A stretch of 37,504 bases of DNA from JAAYAN01 sp964437215 (GTDB lineage: Bacteria > Bacteroidota > Ignavibacteria > Ignavibacteriales > Melioribacteraceae). The first letter of the stretch is position 1. Each line of letters starts with the position of its first letter. The notes under the pieces were generated by a model. That model saw only the letters and a list, made by a program, of their open reading frames with translations, was not told the origin of the DNA and did not search any database. Position numbers and translations under genes: made by a program. The stretch is taken from positions 1-37,504 of the forward strand of contig CAYTFZ010000014.1 in the NCBI GenBank assembly GCA_964437215.1, read 5' to 3'. This document shows, piece after piece, positions 9,901-18,187 of this stretch.

Positions 9901-10978
9901 TGTTATTGATTCCAGAGATAAATCATTAACCCCAAGCATTGTTGTAACAGATGATAACGGGACGCAGAAAGTATTTAACCTTCCTACAGGTTCAAATATT
10001 TCAGTTGATGAGAATGAAAAAATCCAGCCTGGTACGGTGTTGGCAAAAATATCAAAGTCAAATTCAAAGTCACGCGACATTACTGGTGGTCTTCCTCGAG
10101 TTACAGAGCTATTCGAGGCAAGAAGCCCTCATGATCCGGCAGTAGTTACAGAAATTGAAGGACGCGTTAAGTTCGGAGCCAGAAAAAAAGGTTCACGTAC
10201 TATACTTATTGAATCATTAGATTCTTCTGTTGAGATGAGTTATAGTGTACCTTATGGAAAACACATTCTTGTTCAAGAAAATGATGAAATTCCTGTTGGA
10301 GAAAAAATTACTGATGGTCCGGTTGATCCGCATGATATTCTGAAAATAAAAGGAACTAATGCAGTTCAGGAATACCTTGTCAATGAAATCCAGGATGTTT
10401 ACCGGCTGCAGGGTGTTAAAATAAGTGACAAACATATTGAGGTAATTGCTCGGCAAATGCTTCAGAAAGTGAGGATAATATCATCAGGTGATACTGATTT
10501 TATAGATGAAGATCTTGTTGATCGTGTTTTATTTAATGCTGAAAACGATAGAATACGAAATATGGTCTTTATTGAAGAACCAGGACAGTCAAAATACCTA
10601 AAAGGTCATCTTATTACAAAAAGTAAATTAAGAGAAGTAAATTCAGACCTTGCACGCAAAGAAAAAGCTCAGATTACAGCAAGAGATGCAGAGCCTGCAA
10701 CATTTGAAAACATTTTATTAGGAATTACTCAAGCTGCTTTATCTACGGAAAGCTTTATTTCAGCAGCTTCTTTCCAAGAAACAACAAAAGTATTAACTAA
10801 TGCATCGATTAAGGCAAAAGTAGATAATTTAATTGGATTGAAAGAAAATGTTGTAATGGGTCATCTTATTCCTGCAGGTACTGGATTGAGGAAATACAAA
10901 AGTATTATTCTCGAAAATGAGTCTTCGGTTGGCGAACAAGAAGAAACCGTTGAAGAAAAACAGCAAGTTAGTGAATAA
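6977..10978 (+). CDS. rpoC: DNA-directed RNA polymerase subunit beta' (interrupted by assembly gap)
   Basis: RpoC carries the catalytic magnesium site, NADFDGDQMAVH at residues 469-480 with D471, D473 and D475. The N-terminal zinc site is complete (C66, C68, C81, C84). The start ATG follows AAGGAGAAAG. A run of 100 N interrupts the gene after GLADTALKT and resumes at TTGQQVEIGEAVG. Compared with E. coli RpoC about 113 residues are missing, though only about 33 codons of N are shown. The hidden part should hold the second zinc site. Frame is kept across the gap, so the gene is probably intact. Confidence 0.97.
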   Translation: MRFRTQETKIKNIEKLTISLASPDDHLSRSHGEVTKPETINYRSFRPEKDGLFCEKTFGPVKDWECACGKYKGIRYKGIVCDRCGVEVTLKSVRRERMGHISLAVPIVHIWFFRALPSKIGNIIGVSTKELQKIIYYESYVVINPGTTGLSVKDLISEDQYFEILNSLPHDNDALENDDPKKFIAKIGGDAVKELLRRTDIEQTFLDLKQQLKEETSQQKRGDILKRLAVLEAFREKEGKVPNKPEWMVMSVIPVIPPELRPLVPLEGGRFATSDLNDLYRRVIIRNNRLKRLIDIKAPEVILRNEKRMLQEAVDALFDNSRKASAVRSDGNRPLKSLSDMLKGKQGRFRQNLLGKRVDYSGRSVIVVGPELKLHQCGLPKDMAIELFKPFVIRKLIDRGHFKTVKSARKAVDRKDAIIWEILEKIISGHPVLLNRAPTLHRLGIQAFQPLLIDSKAIQLHPMVCTAFNADFDGDQMAVHVPLSYEAQLEASLLMLSSHNILSPQNGSPIVVPTQDIVLGCYYLTKVKIGAKGEGKLFNDMDEVMIAYNSGAIELHAKIKVKIDGELIETTTGRVIFNKIVPKEMGFFNELLVKKIFSGFIYKMFIKMGNEVTAKFLDNLKELGFRYATAAGISISFSDMIIPDEKVNLVAESNKKVAEVLSEFEQGLITDAERYNKIIDIWTHTTNNVSKSLMERIKTDQSGFNSLHMMVDSGARGSQEQVRQLAGMRGLMMKPQKSLTGQSGEIIENPIVANFKEGLSVLEYFISTHGARKGLADTALKXXXXXXXXXXXXXXXXXXXXXXXXXXXXXXXXXXTTGQQVEIGEAVGIIAAQSIGEPGTQLTLRTFHLGGTSSRIASQSQVETAIAGIVRYEKINYVEKSDFLGKVKVVIGRRGSVGIYDDDNRQIKKYDIPYGAELLVNDGQEVKKRQALYNHDPYNALILSDIGGRVAFQDLVDNNTLQQVADEQTGHVQKVVIDSRDKSLTPSIVVTDDNGTQKVFNLPTGSNISVDENEKIQPGTVLAKISKSNSKSRDITGGLPRVTELFEARSPHDPAVVTEIEGRVKFGARKKGSRTILIESLDSSVEMSYSVPYGKHILVQENDEIPVGEKITDGPVDPHDILKIKGTNAVQEYLVNEIQDVYRLQGVKISDKHIEVIARQMLQKVRIISSGDTDFIDEDLVDRVLFNAENDRIRNMVFIEEPGQSKYLKGHLITKSKLREVNSDLARKEKAQITARDAEPATFENILLGITQAALSTESFISAASFQETTKVLTNASIKAKVDNLIGLKENVVMGHLIPAGTGLRKYKSIILENESSVGEQEETVEEKQQVSE
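9322..9421. other. Assembly gap of 100 N inside rpoC
   Basis: Exactly 100 N. The flanking protein sequence shows that roughly 340 bases are really missing here, so the N length is a placeholder. The left contig ends after the second base of a Thr codon (AC) and the right contig resumes at a first codon position. Confidence 0.95.
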
Positions 10979-10990
10979 AAATATAAAAAA

Positions 10991-11019
10991 TCGGTTTGTT
11001 TGCTTGACAAACAAACCGA
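10991..11019 (+). terminator. rpoC-rpsL hairpin
   Basis: TCGGTTTGTTTG (10991-11002) and CAAACAAACCGA (11008-11019) pair perfectly over 12 bp around loop CTTGA, 12 bases after the rpoC stop. On the + strand no T tract follows (ATAATAATATA). The T tract of an intrinsic terminator would instead be on the - strand, opposite the AAAAAA before the stem. It may end the rpoBC transcript inefficiently, protect its 3' end or be a processing site. Confidence 0.55.
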
Positions 11020-11032
11020 ATAATAATATATT
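11004..11032 (+). promoter_or_regulatory. Candidate str-operon promoter (TTGACA-N17-TATATT)
   Basis: TTGACA at 11004-11009 and TATATT at 11027-11032 are separated by 17 bases, close to the classical sigma-70 consensus, about 50 bases before the GTG of rpsL. The -35 box overlaps the loop and right arm of the rpoC-rpsL hairpin. The sigma factor in this window is of the Bacteroidota type, whose usual motif is TTTG/TAnnTTTG, so use of this site is uncertain. Confidence 0.35.
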
Positions 11033-11081
11033 AGAAGTCTGAATTTTTTGTATTATTAACGATATATTTTGGAGGAATTTA

Positions 11082-11459
11082 GTGCCCACAATAAACCAGT
11101 TAGTCAGGAAAGGGCGTGTAAGAGTAACGTCGAAAAACAAAGCACCAGCATTGGATGCATGTCCTCAGAAACGAGGAGTATGTACAAGGGTATATACAAC
11201 AACCCCTAAAAAACCAAACTCGGCGTTAAGAAAAGTTGCTAGAGTAAGACTTACAAACAGTATTGAAGTTACTGCATACATTCCTGGTGAAGGACATAAT
11301 TTACAGGAACATTCAATTGTTCTTGTAAAAGGTGGCAGAATAAAAGATCTACCTGGAGTAAGGTATCATATAATTCGCGGAACACTTGATGCAAGCGGAG
11401 TAGATGATAGAAAGAAAGCAAGATCTAAATACGGTGCAAAAAAACCAAAGGCTAAGTAA
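11082..11459 (+). CDS. rpsL: Small subunit ribosomal protein S12
   Basis: S12 sits at the decoding centre and controls accuracy. The 125-residue protein has TTTPKKPNSALRKVARVRL (about residues 40-58) and LVKGGRIKDLPGVRYH (about 81-96). The lysines linked to streptomycin response are present, at K43/K44 and K88. The start is GTG at 11082 behind the strong GGAGGAATTTA. rpsG begins six bases after the stop, so the two are co-translated neighbours of the str operon. Confidence 0.98.
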   Translation: MPTINQLVRKGRVRVTSKNKAPALDACPQKRGVCTRVYTTTPKKPNSALRKVARVRLTNSIEVTAYIPGEGHNLQEHSIVLVKGGRIKDLPGVRYHIIRGTLDASGVDDRKKARSKYGAKKPKAK

Positions 11460-11465
11460 AAAGTT

Positions 11466-11933
11466 ATGAGAAAAAGAAGAGCAGAAAAAAAATACTTAAA
11501 GGCAGATTCAAAATACAATGATGTATTGGTTTCTAAATTTATTAATTATATTATGCTGGATGGAAAGAAATCAGCTGCCAGAAAAATTATTTATGAAAGT
11601 CTTGATAAAATAGGAAGCAAAGCTAAAAAACCAGGACTTGAAGTATTTAAACAGGCTATACATAATGTACAGCCGCTTGTTGAAGTTAGAAGCAGAAGAG
11701 TTGGGGGTGCCACATATCAAGTACCTATGGAAGTTCGCCCGGAAAGAAGAATTGCTCTTGCTTTGCGATGGATTAAAACATATGCAAGAAAAAGAACAGA
11801 TAAATCTATGGTGAATAAGCTTTCTGCTGAATTATTAGCTGCTGCCAATAATGAAGGTCCGGCTGTGAAGAAAAAGGAAGATACTCACAAAATGGCTGAG
11901 GCAAACAGAGCCTTTGCGCATTATAAATGGTAA
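11466..11933 (+). CDS. rpsG: Small subunit ribosomal protein S7
   Basis: S7 nucleates assembly of the 30S head and contacts E-site tRNA. The 155-residue protein begins MRKRRAEKK and contains the conserved VEVRSRRVGGATYQVPMEVRPERR stretch from about residue 76. It is an almost complete match to the family layout and length. The rpsL-rpsG gap is only six bases, so the S7-binding intergenic regulatory site known in E. coli has no room here. Confidence 0.98.
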   Translation: MRKRRAEKKYLKADSKYNDVLVSKFINYIMLDGKKSAARKIIYESLDKIGSKAKKPGLEVFKQAIHNVQPLVEVRSRRVGGATYQVPMEVRPERRIALALRWIKTYARKRTDKSMVNKLSAELLAAANNEGPAVKKKEDTHKMAEANRAFAHYKW

Positions 11934-11968
11934 ATGAATAGTTTGAAATGGAATAAGAATAGAATATA

Positions 11969-13804
11969 ATGGCTGAAAAGAAAGTTGAAATAAATAAAAT
12001 GCGTAATATCGGTATCATGGCACATATTGATGCCGGTAAAACTACTACGACTGAAAGAATCCTGTTTTTTACAGGCAAGTTATATAGAATTGGCGAAGTA
12101 CATGATGGTGCTGCAACAATGGATTGGATGGAGCAGGAAAAAGAGAGAGGAATTACTATAACAAGTGCAGCTACAACTTGCTATTGGAGAGATCATCATA
12201 TAAATATAATTGATACGCCAGGGCACGTTGATTTTACAGTTGAAGTTGAAAGATCATTAAGAGTATTAGATGGAGCCGTAGCTTTATTTTGTTCTGTTGG
12301 CGGTGTTGAACCTCAATCGGAAACTGTTTGGAGACAAGCTGATAAATACGGTGTTCCGAGAATAGCTTTTGTTAATAAAATGGATAGGATAGGTGCGGAT
12401 TTCTTTAATGCAGTTGAAATGATGAAACAGCGTTTAGGCGCAAATGCAGTACCTATTGCAATTCCTATCGGTGAAGGAGATATGTTCTCTGGTGTGATTG
12501 ATTTGATTACAATGAAAGCTAGAATGTTTCATGAAGATACAAAAGGTTTTACATTTGAGGATAAAGAAATTCCCGGAGACTTAGTAGCTGCAGCGAATAA
12601 ATACAGAACTATAATGCTTGAAGCTGTTTCAGATGTTGATGACTCTTTATTAGAGAAATATCTTGAAGGAAAAGAAATTACTGAAGATGAAATTAAAAGA
12701 GTTTTAAGACAGGCTACAATTGAATTGAAAATAATTCCTGTATTATGTGGATCTTCATTTAAAAATAAAGGCGTACAAAAATTACTTGATGCCGTTGTTG
12801 ATTTTCTACCATCACCTGTTGATGTAGGTGAATTAGAAGTTCATCATACTCATATGAATGATAAAATAGCACGAAAAATATCAGAAAATGAAAAATTTAC
12901 GGCATTAGCATTTAAAATAATGACAGATCCTTTTATCGGTAAACTTACATTTGCAAGGGTATATACTGGACAATTAAAATCTGGTTCATATGTTTATAAT
13001 ACAATTTCCGATAAAAAGGAGAGAGTAGGTCGTCTGTTGCAAATGCATGCAAATCATAGAGAAGAAATTTCTGAAGTTAGAGCTGGTGATATTGTTGGTA
13101 TTGTTGGATTAAAATATACACGTACNNNNNNNNNNNNNNNNNNNNNNNNNNNNNNNNNNNNNNNNNNNNNNNNNNNNNNNNNNNNNNNNNNNNNNNNNNN
13201 NNNNNNNNNNNNNNNNNNNNNNNNNCACGTATGGATTGAACTTAGTCCGAATGAACCTGGAAAAGGTTTTGAATTTGAAAATGCTATTGTAGGAGGCGTG
13301 GTTCCAAAAGAATATATCCAGCCTGTATCAAATGGAATACAAGAAGCTTTGCGAAATGGTGTTATTGCAGGTTATCCAGTTGTGGACATTAAAGCAAAGT
13401 TATATGATGGTTCTTATCATGATGTTGATTCTGATGAAATATCATTTAAGGTTGCTGGTTCTATGGCTTTTAAGAGCGGAGCTGCAAAAGCAAAACCTAT
13501 ATTACTGGAGCCTTTGATGAGTGTAGAAGTTATTACACCTGAAGAATATCTTGGTGATGTTATGGGAGATTTAAATTCAAGAAGAGGAAGAATTGAAGGT
13601 TTTAGTGCCAGAAAAGATGCACAAGTTATTAAAGCGATGGTTCCTCTTTCTGAAATGTTTGGTTATGCTACTATATTAAGATCAATGACACAAGGTAGAG
13701 CTATTTACACAATGCAATTTTCTCACTATTCTGAAGTACCTAAAAATATTTCTGATGAAATAGCAGAAAAAATACAAAGTAAAAAGTCCTCAAATACGGA
13801 TTAA
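11969..13804 (+). CDS. fusA: Translation elongation factor G (interrupted by assembly gap)
   Basis: EF-G is the GTPase that drives ribosomal translocation. The G1 loop AHIDAGKT is at residues 18-25, followed by DTPGHVDF and NKMD. The C-terminal domains IV and V are present, from HVWIELSPNEPGKGFEF to the conserved PLSEMFGYATILRSMTQGRA. A 100-N gap cuts domain II/III. Against E. coli EF-G about 123 residues are missing, from after the Thr of TGDTL up to YGHV, so the true protein is near 700 residues, the normal length. Frame is kept across the gap. No Shine-Dalgarno sequence is visible before the ATG. Confidence 0.97.
   Translation: MAEKKVEINKMRNIGIMAHIDAGKTTTTERILFFTGKLYRIGEVHDGAATMDWMEQEKERGITITSAATTCYWRDHHINIIDTPGHVDFTVEVERSLRVLDGAVALFCSVGGVEPQSETVWRQADKYGVPRIAFVNKMDRIGADFFNAVEMMKQRLGANAVPIAIPIGEGDMFSGVIDLITMKARMFHEDTKGFTFEDKEIPGDLVAAANKYRTIMLEAVSDVDDSLLEKYLEGKEITEDEIKRVLRQATIELKIIPVLCGSSFKNKGVQKLLDAVVDFLPSPVDVGELEVHHTHMNDKIARKISENEKFTALAFKIMTDPFIGKLTFARVYTGQLKSGSYVYNTISDKKERVGRLLQMHANHREEISEVRAGDIVGIVGLKYTRXXXXXXXXXXXXXXXXXXXXXXXXXXXXXXXXXXHVWIELSPNEPGKGFEFENAIVGGVVPKEYIQPVSNGIQEALRNGVIAGYPVVDIKAKLYDGSYHDVDSDEISFKVAGSMAFKSGAAKAKPILLEPLMSVEVITPEEYLGDVMGDLNSRRGRIEGFSARKDAQVIKAMVPLSEMFGYATILRSMTQGRAIYTMQFSHYSEVPKNISDEIAEKIQSKKSSNTD
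13126..13225. other. Assembly gap of 100 N inside fusA
   Basis: Exactly 100 N standing for roughly 370 missing bases, judged from the EF-G family. The left contig stops after the second base of a Thr codon (AC). The right contig begins at a first codon position (CAC, His). Confidence 0.95.
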
Positions 13805-13844
13805 GTTAATATAAAATTAGAAGTTAAATACAAAGGAGATTTCA

Positions 13845-15053
13845 ATGGCTAAGGAAAAATTTGACAGGAGTAAGCCCCACGTTAACGTTGGAACAATTGG
13901 TCACGTAGATCATGGTAAAACAACTTTAACAGCTGCTATAACAATGGCTTTAAGTAAAAAAGGTTTATCAGAAAAAAGAACTTTTGATAGTATTGACAAC
14001 GCTCCTGAAGAAAGAGAAAGAGGTATTACAATTGCAACTGCTCACGTTGAATATACTACTGCTAACAGACATTATGCTCACGTTGACTGTCCAGGTCACG
14101 CCGATTATGTAAAAAACATGATTACTGGTGCTGCTCAAATGGATGGAGCTATTCTGGTTGTTGCGGCTACAGACGGTCCTATGCCTCAGACAAGAGAACA
14201 TATTCTTCTTGCACGTCAGGTTGGTGTTCCAAGAATAGTTGTATTTATGAATAAAGTTGATATGGTTGACGATCAGGAATTAATTGATTTGGTTGAAATG
14301 GAAATGAGAGATCTTCTAACAGAATATGAATTTCCTGGTGACGAAATTCCGATTGTTAAAGGTGCAGCTTTGCATGCATTAGAAGCCGCTTCGGATGAAA
14401 GTGCACCTGCAACTGATGCAAGATTGAATTGTATATGGGAACTTATGGACGCAGTTGATTCATATATTCCGATTCCAGAAAGAAATGTTGATAAACCGTT
14501 TTTAATGCCTGTGGAAGACGTATTTTCGATTACAGGACGCGGTACTGTTGCTACAGGTAGAGTTGAAAGAGGTCAAGTTAAAATTCAAGAAGAAGTTGAA
14601 CTTATCGGTTTAGGCGTTCATAAGAAAACTGTTGTTACCGGTATTGAAATGTTCAGAAAAGAACTTGATGCAGCTCAAGCTGGTGATAATGCAGGTATAT
14701 TGTTACGCGGTGTTGATAAAAAAGAAATTGAAAGAGGAATGGTTCTTGCTAAAACAGGTTCAATTACTCCTCATAAAACATTTGAAGGAGAAGTTTATAT
14801 CCTTTCAAAAGATGAAGGCGGACGTCATACACCATTTTTTAATGGTTATAGACCTCAGTTTTATTTCAGAACAACAGACGTAACTGGAGTTGCTGATTTA
14901 CCTGCAGGAACAGAGATGGTTATGCCAGGTGATAATGTTAAACTTACTGTTAAACTTATAACTGAAATTGCTATGGAAGAAGGTTTACGTTTCGCTATTC
15001 GTGAAGGTGGAAGAACAGTTGGAGCTGGATTAGTAACTAAAATAATAGAATAA
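13845..15053 (+). CDS. tuf: Translation elongation factor Tu
   Basis: EF-Tu delivers aminoacyl-tRNA to the ribosome. G1 GHVDHGKT is at residues 19-26, followed by DCPGHADY and NKVD. The C terminus carries RFAIREGGRTVGAGLVTKI. At 402 residues it is slightly longer than the usual 394-397, owing to extra residues around AASDESAPATD between the G domain and the SYIP segment. A strong AAAGGAG precedes the ATG. It is the last str gene and is followed by a hairpin. It is the only tuf in this window. Confidence 0.98.
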   Translation: MAKEKFDRSKPHVNVGTIGHVDHGKTTLTAAITMALSKKGLSEKRTFDSIDNAPEERERGITIATAHVEYTTANRHYAHVDCPGHADYVKNMITGAAQMDGAILVVAATDGPMPQTREHILLARQVGVPRIVVFMNKVDMVDDQELIDLVEMEMRDLLTEYEFPGDEIPIVKGAALHALEAASDESAPATDARLNCIWELMDAVDSYIPIPERNVDKPFLMPVEDVFSITGRGTVATGRVERGQVKIQEEVELIGLGVHKKTVVTGIEMFRKELDAAQAGDNAGILLRGVDKKEIERGMVLAKTGSITPHKTFEGEVYILSKDEGGRHTPFFNGYRPQFYFRTTDVTGVADLPAGTEMVMPGDNVKLTVKLITEIAMEEGLRFAIREGGRTVGAGLVTKIIE

Positions 15054-15073
15054 TTTATAGTATAAAAAATATA

Positions 15074-15103
15074 AAGAGCAGGTTTTTGCCTGCTCTTAAT
15101 TTG
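15074..15103 (+). terminator. tuf-rpsJ hairpin
   Basis: AAGAGCAGG (15074-15082) and CCTGCTCTT (15089-15097) pair perfectly over 9 bp around loop TTTTTG, followed by AATTTG. It lies between the tuf stop and the ribosome binding site of rpsJ, in a gap of only 67 bases. It may end the str transcript or act as a leader attenuator for the S10 operon. The T tract is weak, so read-through is likely. Confidence 0.7.
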
Positions 15104-15120
15104 AAAATAAGGAGTTGGAA

Positions 15121-15429
15121 GTGCCTGGACAGAAGATTAGAATTAAATTAAAATCATACGATCACATTTTGATTGATAAATCAACTGAGAAGATTATAAA
15201 AACTGTAAAAAGTACAGGTGCAGTTGTTTCCGGTCCTATACCGTTACCTACAAAAAGATCAGTATTTACGGTACTGCGTTCGCCACATGTTGATAAAAAG
15301 TCCAGAGAGCAATTTGAAATAAGAGCGCATAAAAGGATAATAGATATTCATAATTCGAATAATAAAACCGTCGATTCTTTAAGTAAATTAGATATTCCGG
15401 CGGGTGTAGATATTGAGATTAAGTTATAA
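15121..15429 (+). CDS. rpsJ: Small subunit ribosomal protein S10
   Basis: S10 is a 30S head protein and partner of NusB in antitermination. The 102-residue protein reads MPGQKIRIKLKSYDH from the GTG at 15121. AAGGAG lies six bases upstream, so I prefer this start to the in-frame TTG at 15115. The remainder (TGAVVSGPIPLPTKR, SPHVDKKSREQFEIR) is typical. It heads the S10 operon. Confidence 0.97.
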   Translation: MPGQKIRIKLKSYDHILIDKSTEKIIKTVKSTGAVVSGPIPLPTKRSVFTVLRSPHVDKKSREQFEIRAHKRIIDIHNSNNKTVDSLSKLDIPAGVDIEIKL

Positions 15430-15439
15430 GGATTGAAAA

Positions 15440-16060
15440 ATGTCAGGTTTATTAGGAAGAAAAATAGGAATGACTAGCATGTTTTCGGAAGATGGGAACA
15501 GTATACCTGTTACTGTTATAGAAGCCGGTCCATGTAAAGTTACTCAAATAAAAACAAAAGAAAAAGATGGTTATGTTGCTATTCAAGTTGGTTTCGATTT
15601 GAAAAAAGCAAAAAAAGTGAATAAAGCTCAAAAAACATATTTGGATAAGAATAATCTGGATTATCCTAAATTTGTAAGTGAATTTAGGAATGTAGAGATT
15701 GACGGAATCAATATTGGTGATGAATTAAAAGTCGATTCTTTTAAGGAAGGCGATATTGTGGATGTTATCGGAACTAGCAAGGGAAAAGGTTTTCAGGGTG
15801 TTATGAGACGTCACAATTTTGGTGGCGTTGGTACAGCAACACACGGACAACATAATAGATTGCGTGCTCCTGGTTCAATGGGTGCAAGTTCATATCCTTC
15901 ACGTGTGTTTAAAGGACAAAGAATGGCTGGCAGAATGGGCAGTGATCGTGTTACTGTCCAGAATTTAAGGGTAATTAAAGTATTACCTGAAAAAAATGTT
16001 ATATTGATTAAAGGAGCAGTTCCTGGTTCAATAAATTCAATTGTAAAAATTATTAAGTAA
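15440..16060 (+). CDS. rplC: Large subunit ribosomal protein L3
   Basis: L3 starts 50S assembly and reaches towards the peptidyl transferase centre. The 206-residue protein begins LLGRKIGMTSMF and contains the signature GKGFQGVMRRHNFGGVGTATHG around residues 115-136, then GQRMAGRMGSDRVT. Length is normal for bacteria. It lies 10 bases after rpsJ. Confidence 0.98.
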   Translation: MSGLLGRKIGMTSMFSEDGNSIPVTVIEAGPCKVTQIKTKEKDGYVAIQVGFDLKKAKKVNKAQKTYLDKNNLDYPKFVSEFRNVEIDGINIGDELKVDSFKEGDIVDVIGTSKGKGFQGVMRRHNFGGVGTATHGQHNRLRAPGSMGASSYPSRVFKGQRMAGRMGSDRVTVQNLRVIKVLPEKNVILIKGAVPGSINSIVKIIK

Positions 16061-16073
16061 TGTGTGGTAAAAG

Positions 16074-16700
16074 ATGAAGGTAGATGTCTATAAAATAGAT
16101 GGAAGTAAAGCTGGTGAACAGCTGGAATTAAACGATGAAATATTTGCAATAGAACCAAATGATCATGTTATTTATTTAGCTGTAAAAGCACATCTTGCAA
16201 ATAAAAGACAGGGTACTGCTAAATCTAAAGAGAGAAGTGAAGTTAGCGGCGGTGGAAAAAAACCTTGGCGTCAAAAAGGTCGCGGAGGTGCACGAGCTGG
16301 TTCTTCAAGATCTCCTTTATGGGTTGGAGGAGGAACAATATTTGGTCCAAAGCCTAGAAATTATAGACAGAAGATAAATAAGAAAGTTAAAAATCTTGCT
16401 CGTAAAAGTGCTTTAAGTTACAAAGTAAAAGCAAGCCAGTTAATGATTGTTGAAGATTTTAACTTAGGAGCACCTAAAACAAAAGAATTTGCAGGTATTT
16501 TAGAAAAATTGAATGTTTATGGAAAAAAGACATTATTCCTTACAAGTGGAATGAATGAAAATGTTTTTAGATCAGGAAGAAATATCGAAAAAGTTAGTAT
16601 TATTGAAGCAGGAAAAGCATCAACATATGATTTATTAAATAATCAGGTTGTTGTGATGCAAAAAGGTGCTGTTGAAGAAATTGTTAATACATTAAAATAA
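16074..16700 (+). CDS. rplD: Large subunit ribosomal protein L4
   Basis: L4 lines the exit tunnel and in some bacteria represses the S10 operon. The 208-residue protein has the extended tunnel loop with GGGKKPWRQKGRGGARAGS (about residues 60-78) and the signature GGGTIFGPKPR. The ATG at 16074 has only a weak upstream purine stretch (TAAAAG). No classical L4-responsive S10 leader is visible before rpsJ. Confidence 0.98.
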   Translation: MKVDVYKIDGSKAGEQLELNDEIFAIEPNDHVIYLAVKAHLANKRQGTAKSKERSEVSGGGKKPWRQKGRGGARAGSSRSPLWVGGGTIFGPKPRNYRQKINKKVKNLARKSALSYKVKASQLMIVEDFNLGAPKTKEFAGILEKLNVYGKKTLFLTSGMNENVFRSGRNIEKVSIIEAGKASTYDLLNNQVVVMQKGAVEEIVNTLK

Positions 16701-16721
16701 TAGAAATAGAACAGGTCAGCT

Positions 16722-17015
16722 ATGCGAAAAGTTTTAATACGTCCCATTTTAACCGAAAAGATGAACAATGTATCTGAAAAAGAAGATAAATATGGTTTTA
16801 TGGTAGATGTTAAAGCGAATAAAATTGAAATAACAAAAGCAGTTAAAGATAAATTTAATGTTGATGTTATTGACGTAAACACTATTCGTTACAGTGGTAA
16901 GAGAAAAACTCAGTTTACAAAAAAAGGTAGATTTGAAGGAAAAAAACCACAATATAAAAAAGCAATTATTAAATTAAAAGAAGGTCAGAGTATAGACCTA
17001 TATAAAGAAGTATAG
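16722..17015 (+). CDS. rplW: Large subunit ribosomal protein L23
   Basis: L23 sits at the exit of the tunnel and docks trigger factor and SRP. The 97-residue protein begins MRKVLIRPILTEKM and has the conserved YGFMVDVKANKIEI and VNTIRYSGKRK segments. Position between rplD and rplB and length are typical. Confidence 0.97.
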   Translation: MRKVLIRPILTEKMNNVSEKEDKYGFMVDVKANKIEITKAVKDKFNVDVIDVNTIRYSGKRKTQFTKKGRFEGKKPQYKKAIIKLKEGQSIDLYKEV

Positions 17016-17044
17016 AAACAGCGATTGGACTGGAGTTAGATTAG

Positions 17045-17872
17045 ATGGCTATAAGAAAATTAAAACCGAATACCCCTGGAACAAGATTTATGTCGATTTC
17101 AGCTTTTAATGAAATCACAAAAACAAAACCAGAAAAATCTTTAACTGTTTCGCTAAAGCAAAGCGGTGGAAGGAATAGTGAAGGTAAACTTACCTCAAGA
17201 TTTAGAGGTGGTGGACATAAAAGAAAATACAGAGTAATTGACTTTAAGAGAGATAAGTTTGGAATTCCAGCAAAAGTATTTTCAATTGAGTATGACCCTA
17301 ACAGAACATCAAGAATAGCATTGCTTCATTATGCTGATGGTGAAAAACGATATATTATTGCACCTGAAGGATTAAAAGTAGGTGATAAAGTTATAGCAGG
17401 TGATGGTGTTGAAATTAAAGTTGGAAATGCTCTTAAATTAAAAGATATGCCCATTGGAAGTTTTATTCATAATGTTGAATTAAAACCTGGAAAGGGCGGA
17501 CAGCTTGGAAGATGCGCTGGAGCATCACTACAGTTAATGGCACGTGAAGGTAAATATGCACAATTAAAAATGCCATCAGGTGAGGTAAGATTAGTTAGTA
17601 TTGAATGTTTAGCTACTTACGGTATTGTTGGAAACAGCGATCACGAAAATATAAGCATAGGAAAAGCTGGAAGAAAAAGATGGATGGGTAAAAGACCACA
17701 TGTAAGAGGTGTGGCTATGAACCCAGTTGATCATCCTATGGGTGGTGGTGAAGGACGTACTTCGGGTGGTGGACATCCAGTTTCTCCTTGGGGACAAAAA
17801 GCTAAAGGCTTAAAAACAAGAAAAAGAAAGAAAACATCTAATAAATATATTGTAAGAAGAAGAAATAAATAG
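17045..17872 (+). CDS. rplB: Large subunit ribosomal protein L2
   Basis: L2 is required for subunit association and peptidyl transfer. The 275-residue protein carries the family's GGGHKRKYRVIDFKRDK near residue 56 and the C-terminal signature RGVAMNPVDHPMGGGEG around residues 219-235, which includes the conserved catalytic-centre histidine. A basic C terminus follows. rpsS starts eight bases later. Confidence 0.98.
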   Translation: MAIRKLKPNTPGTRFMSISAFNEITKTKPEKSLTVSLKQSGGRNSEGKLTSRFRGGGHKRKYRVIDFKRDKFGIPAKVFSIEYDPNRTSRIALLHYADGEKRYIIAPEGLKVGDKVIAGDGVEIKVGNALKLKDMPIGSFIHNVELKPGKGGQLGRCAGASLQLMAREGKYAQLKMPSGEVRLVSIECLATYGIVGNSDHENISIGKAGRKRWMGKRPHVRGVAMNPVDHPMGGGEGRTSGGGHPVSPWGQKAKGLKTRKRKKTSNKYIVRRRNK

Positions 17873-17880
17873 AGTGTGAT

Positions 17881-18168
17881 ATGCCAAGATCAGTAAAAAA
17901 AGGACCGTTTATTAATTATAAGTTACTTGAGAAAATTGATAAGCTTAATGAAACAAATCAGAAAAAAATTATTAAAACATGGTCGCGTGCCAGTACAATT
18001 GTTCCTGAATTTATTGGTCACACAATAGCGGTTCATAATGGTAACAAAATGATACCTGTGTATATTAGTGAGAATATGGTCGGGCATAAGCTTGGAGAAT
18101 TTGCTCCGACACGTATATTCAGAGGTCATCCAGGAACAAAAGCTGAAAAAGCTTCGAAGGTAAAATAA
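17881..18168 (+). CDS. rpsS: Small subunit ribosomal protein S19
   Basis: S19 forms a 30S head complex with S13 that contacts A-site tRNA. The 95-residue protein begins MPRSVKKGPFI and ends with the conserved GHKLGEFAPTRIFRGHPG. Length and location between rplB and rplV are standard. Confidence 0.98.
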   Translation: MPRSVKKGPFINYKLLEKIDKLNETNQKKIIKTWSRASTIVPEFIGHTIAVHNGNKMIPVYISENMVGHKLGEFAPTRIFRGHPGTKAEKASKVK

Positions 18169-18187
18169 TATAATTAAGGAATTGATG

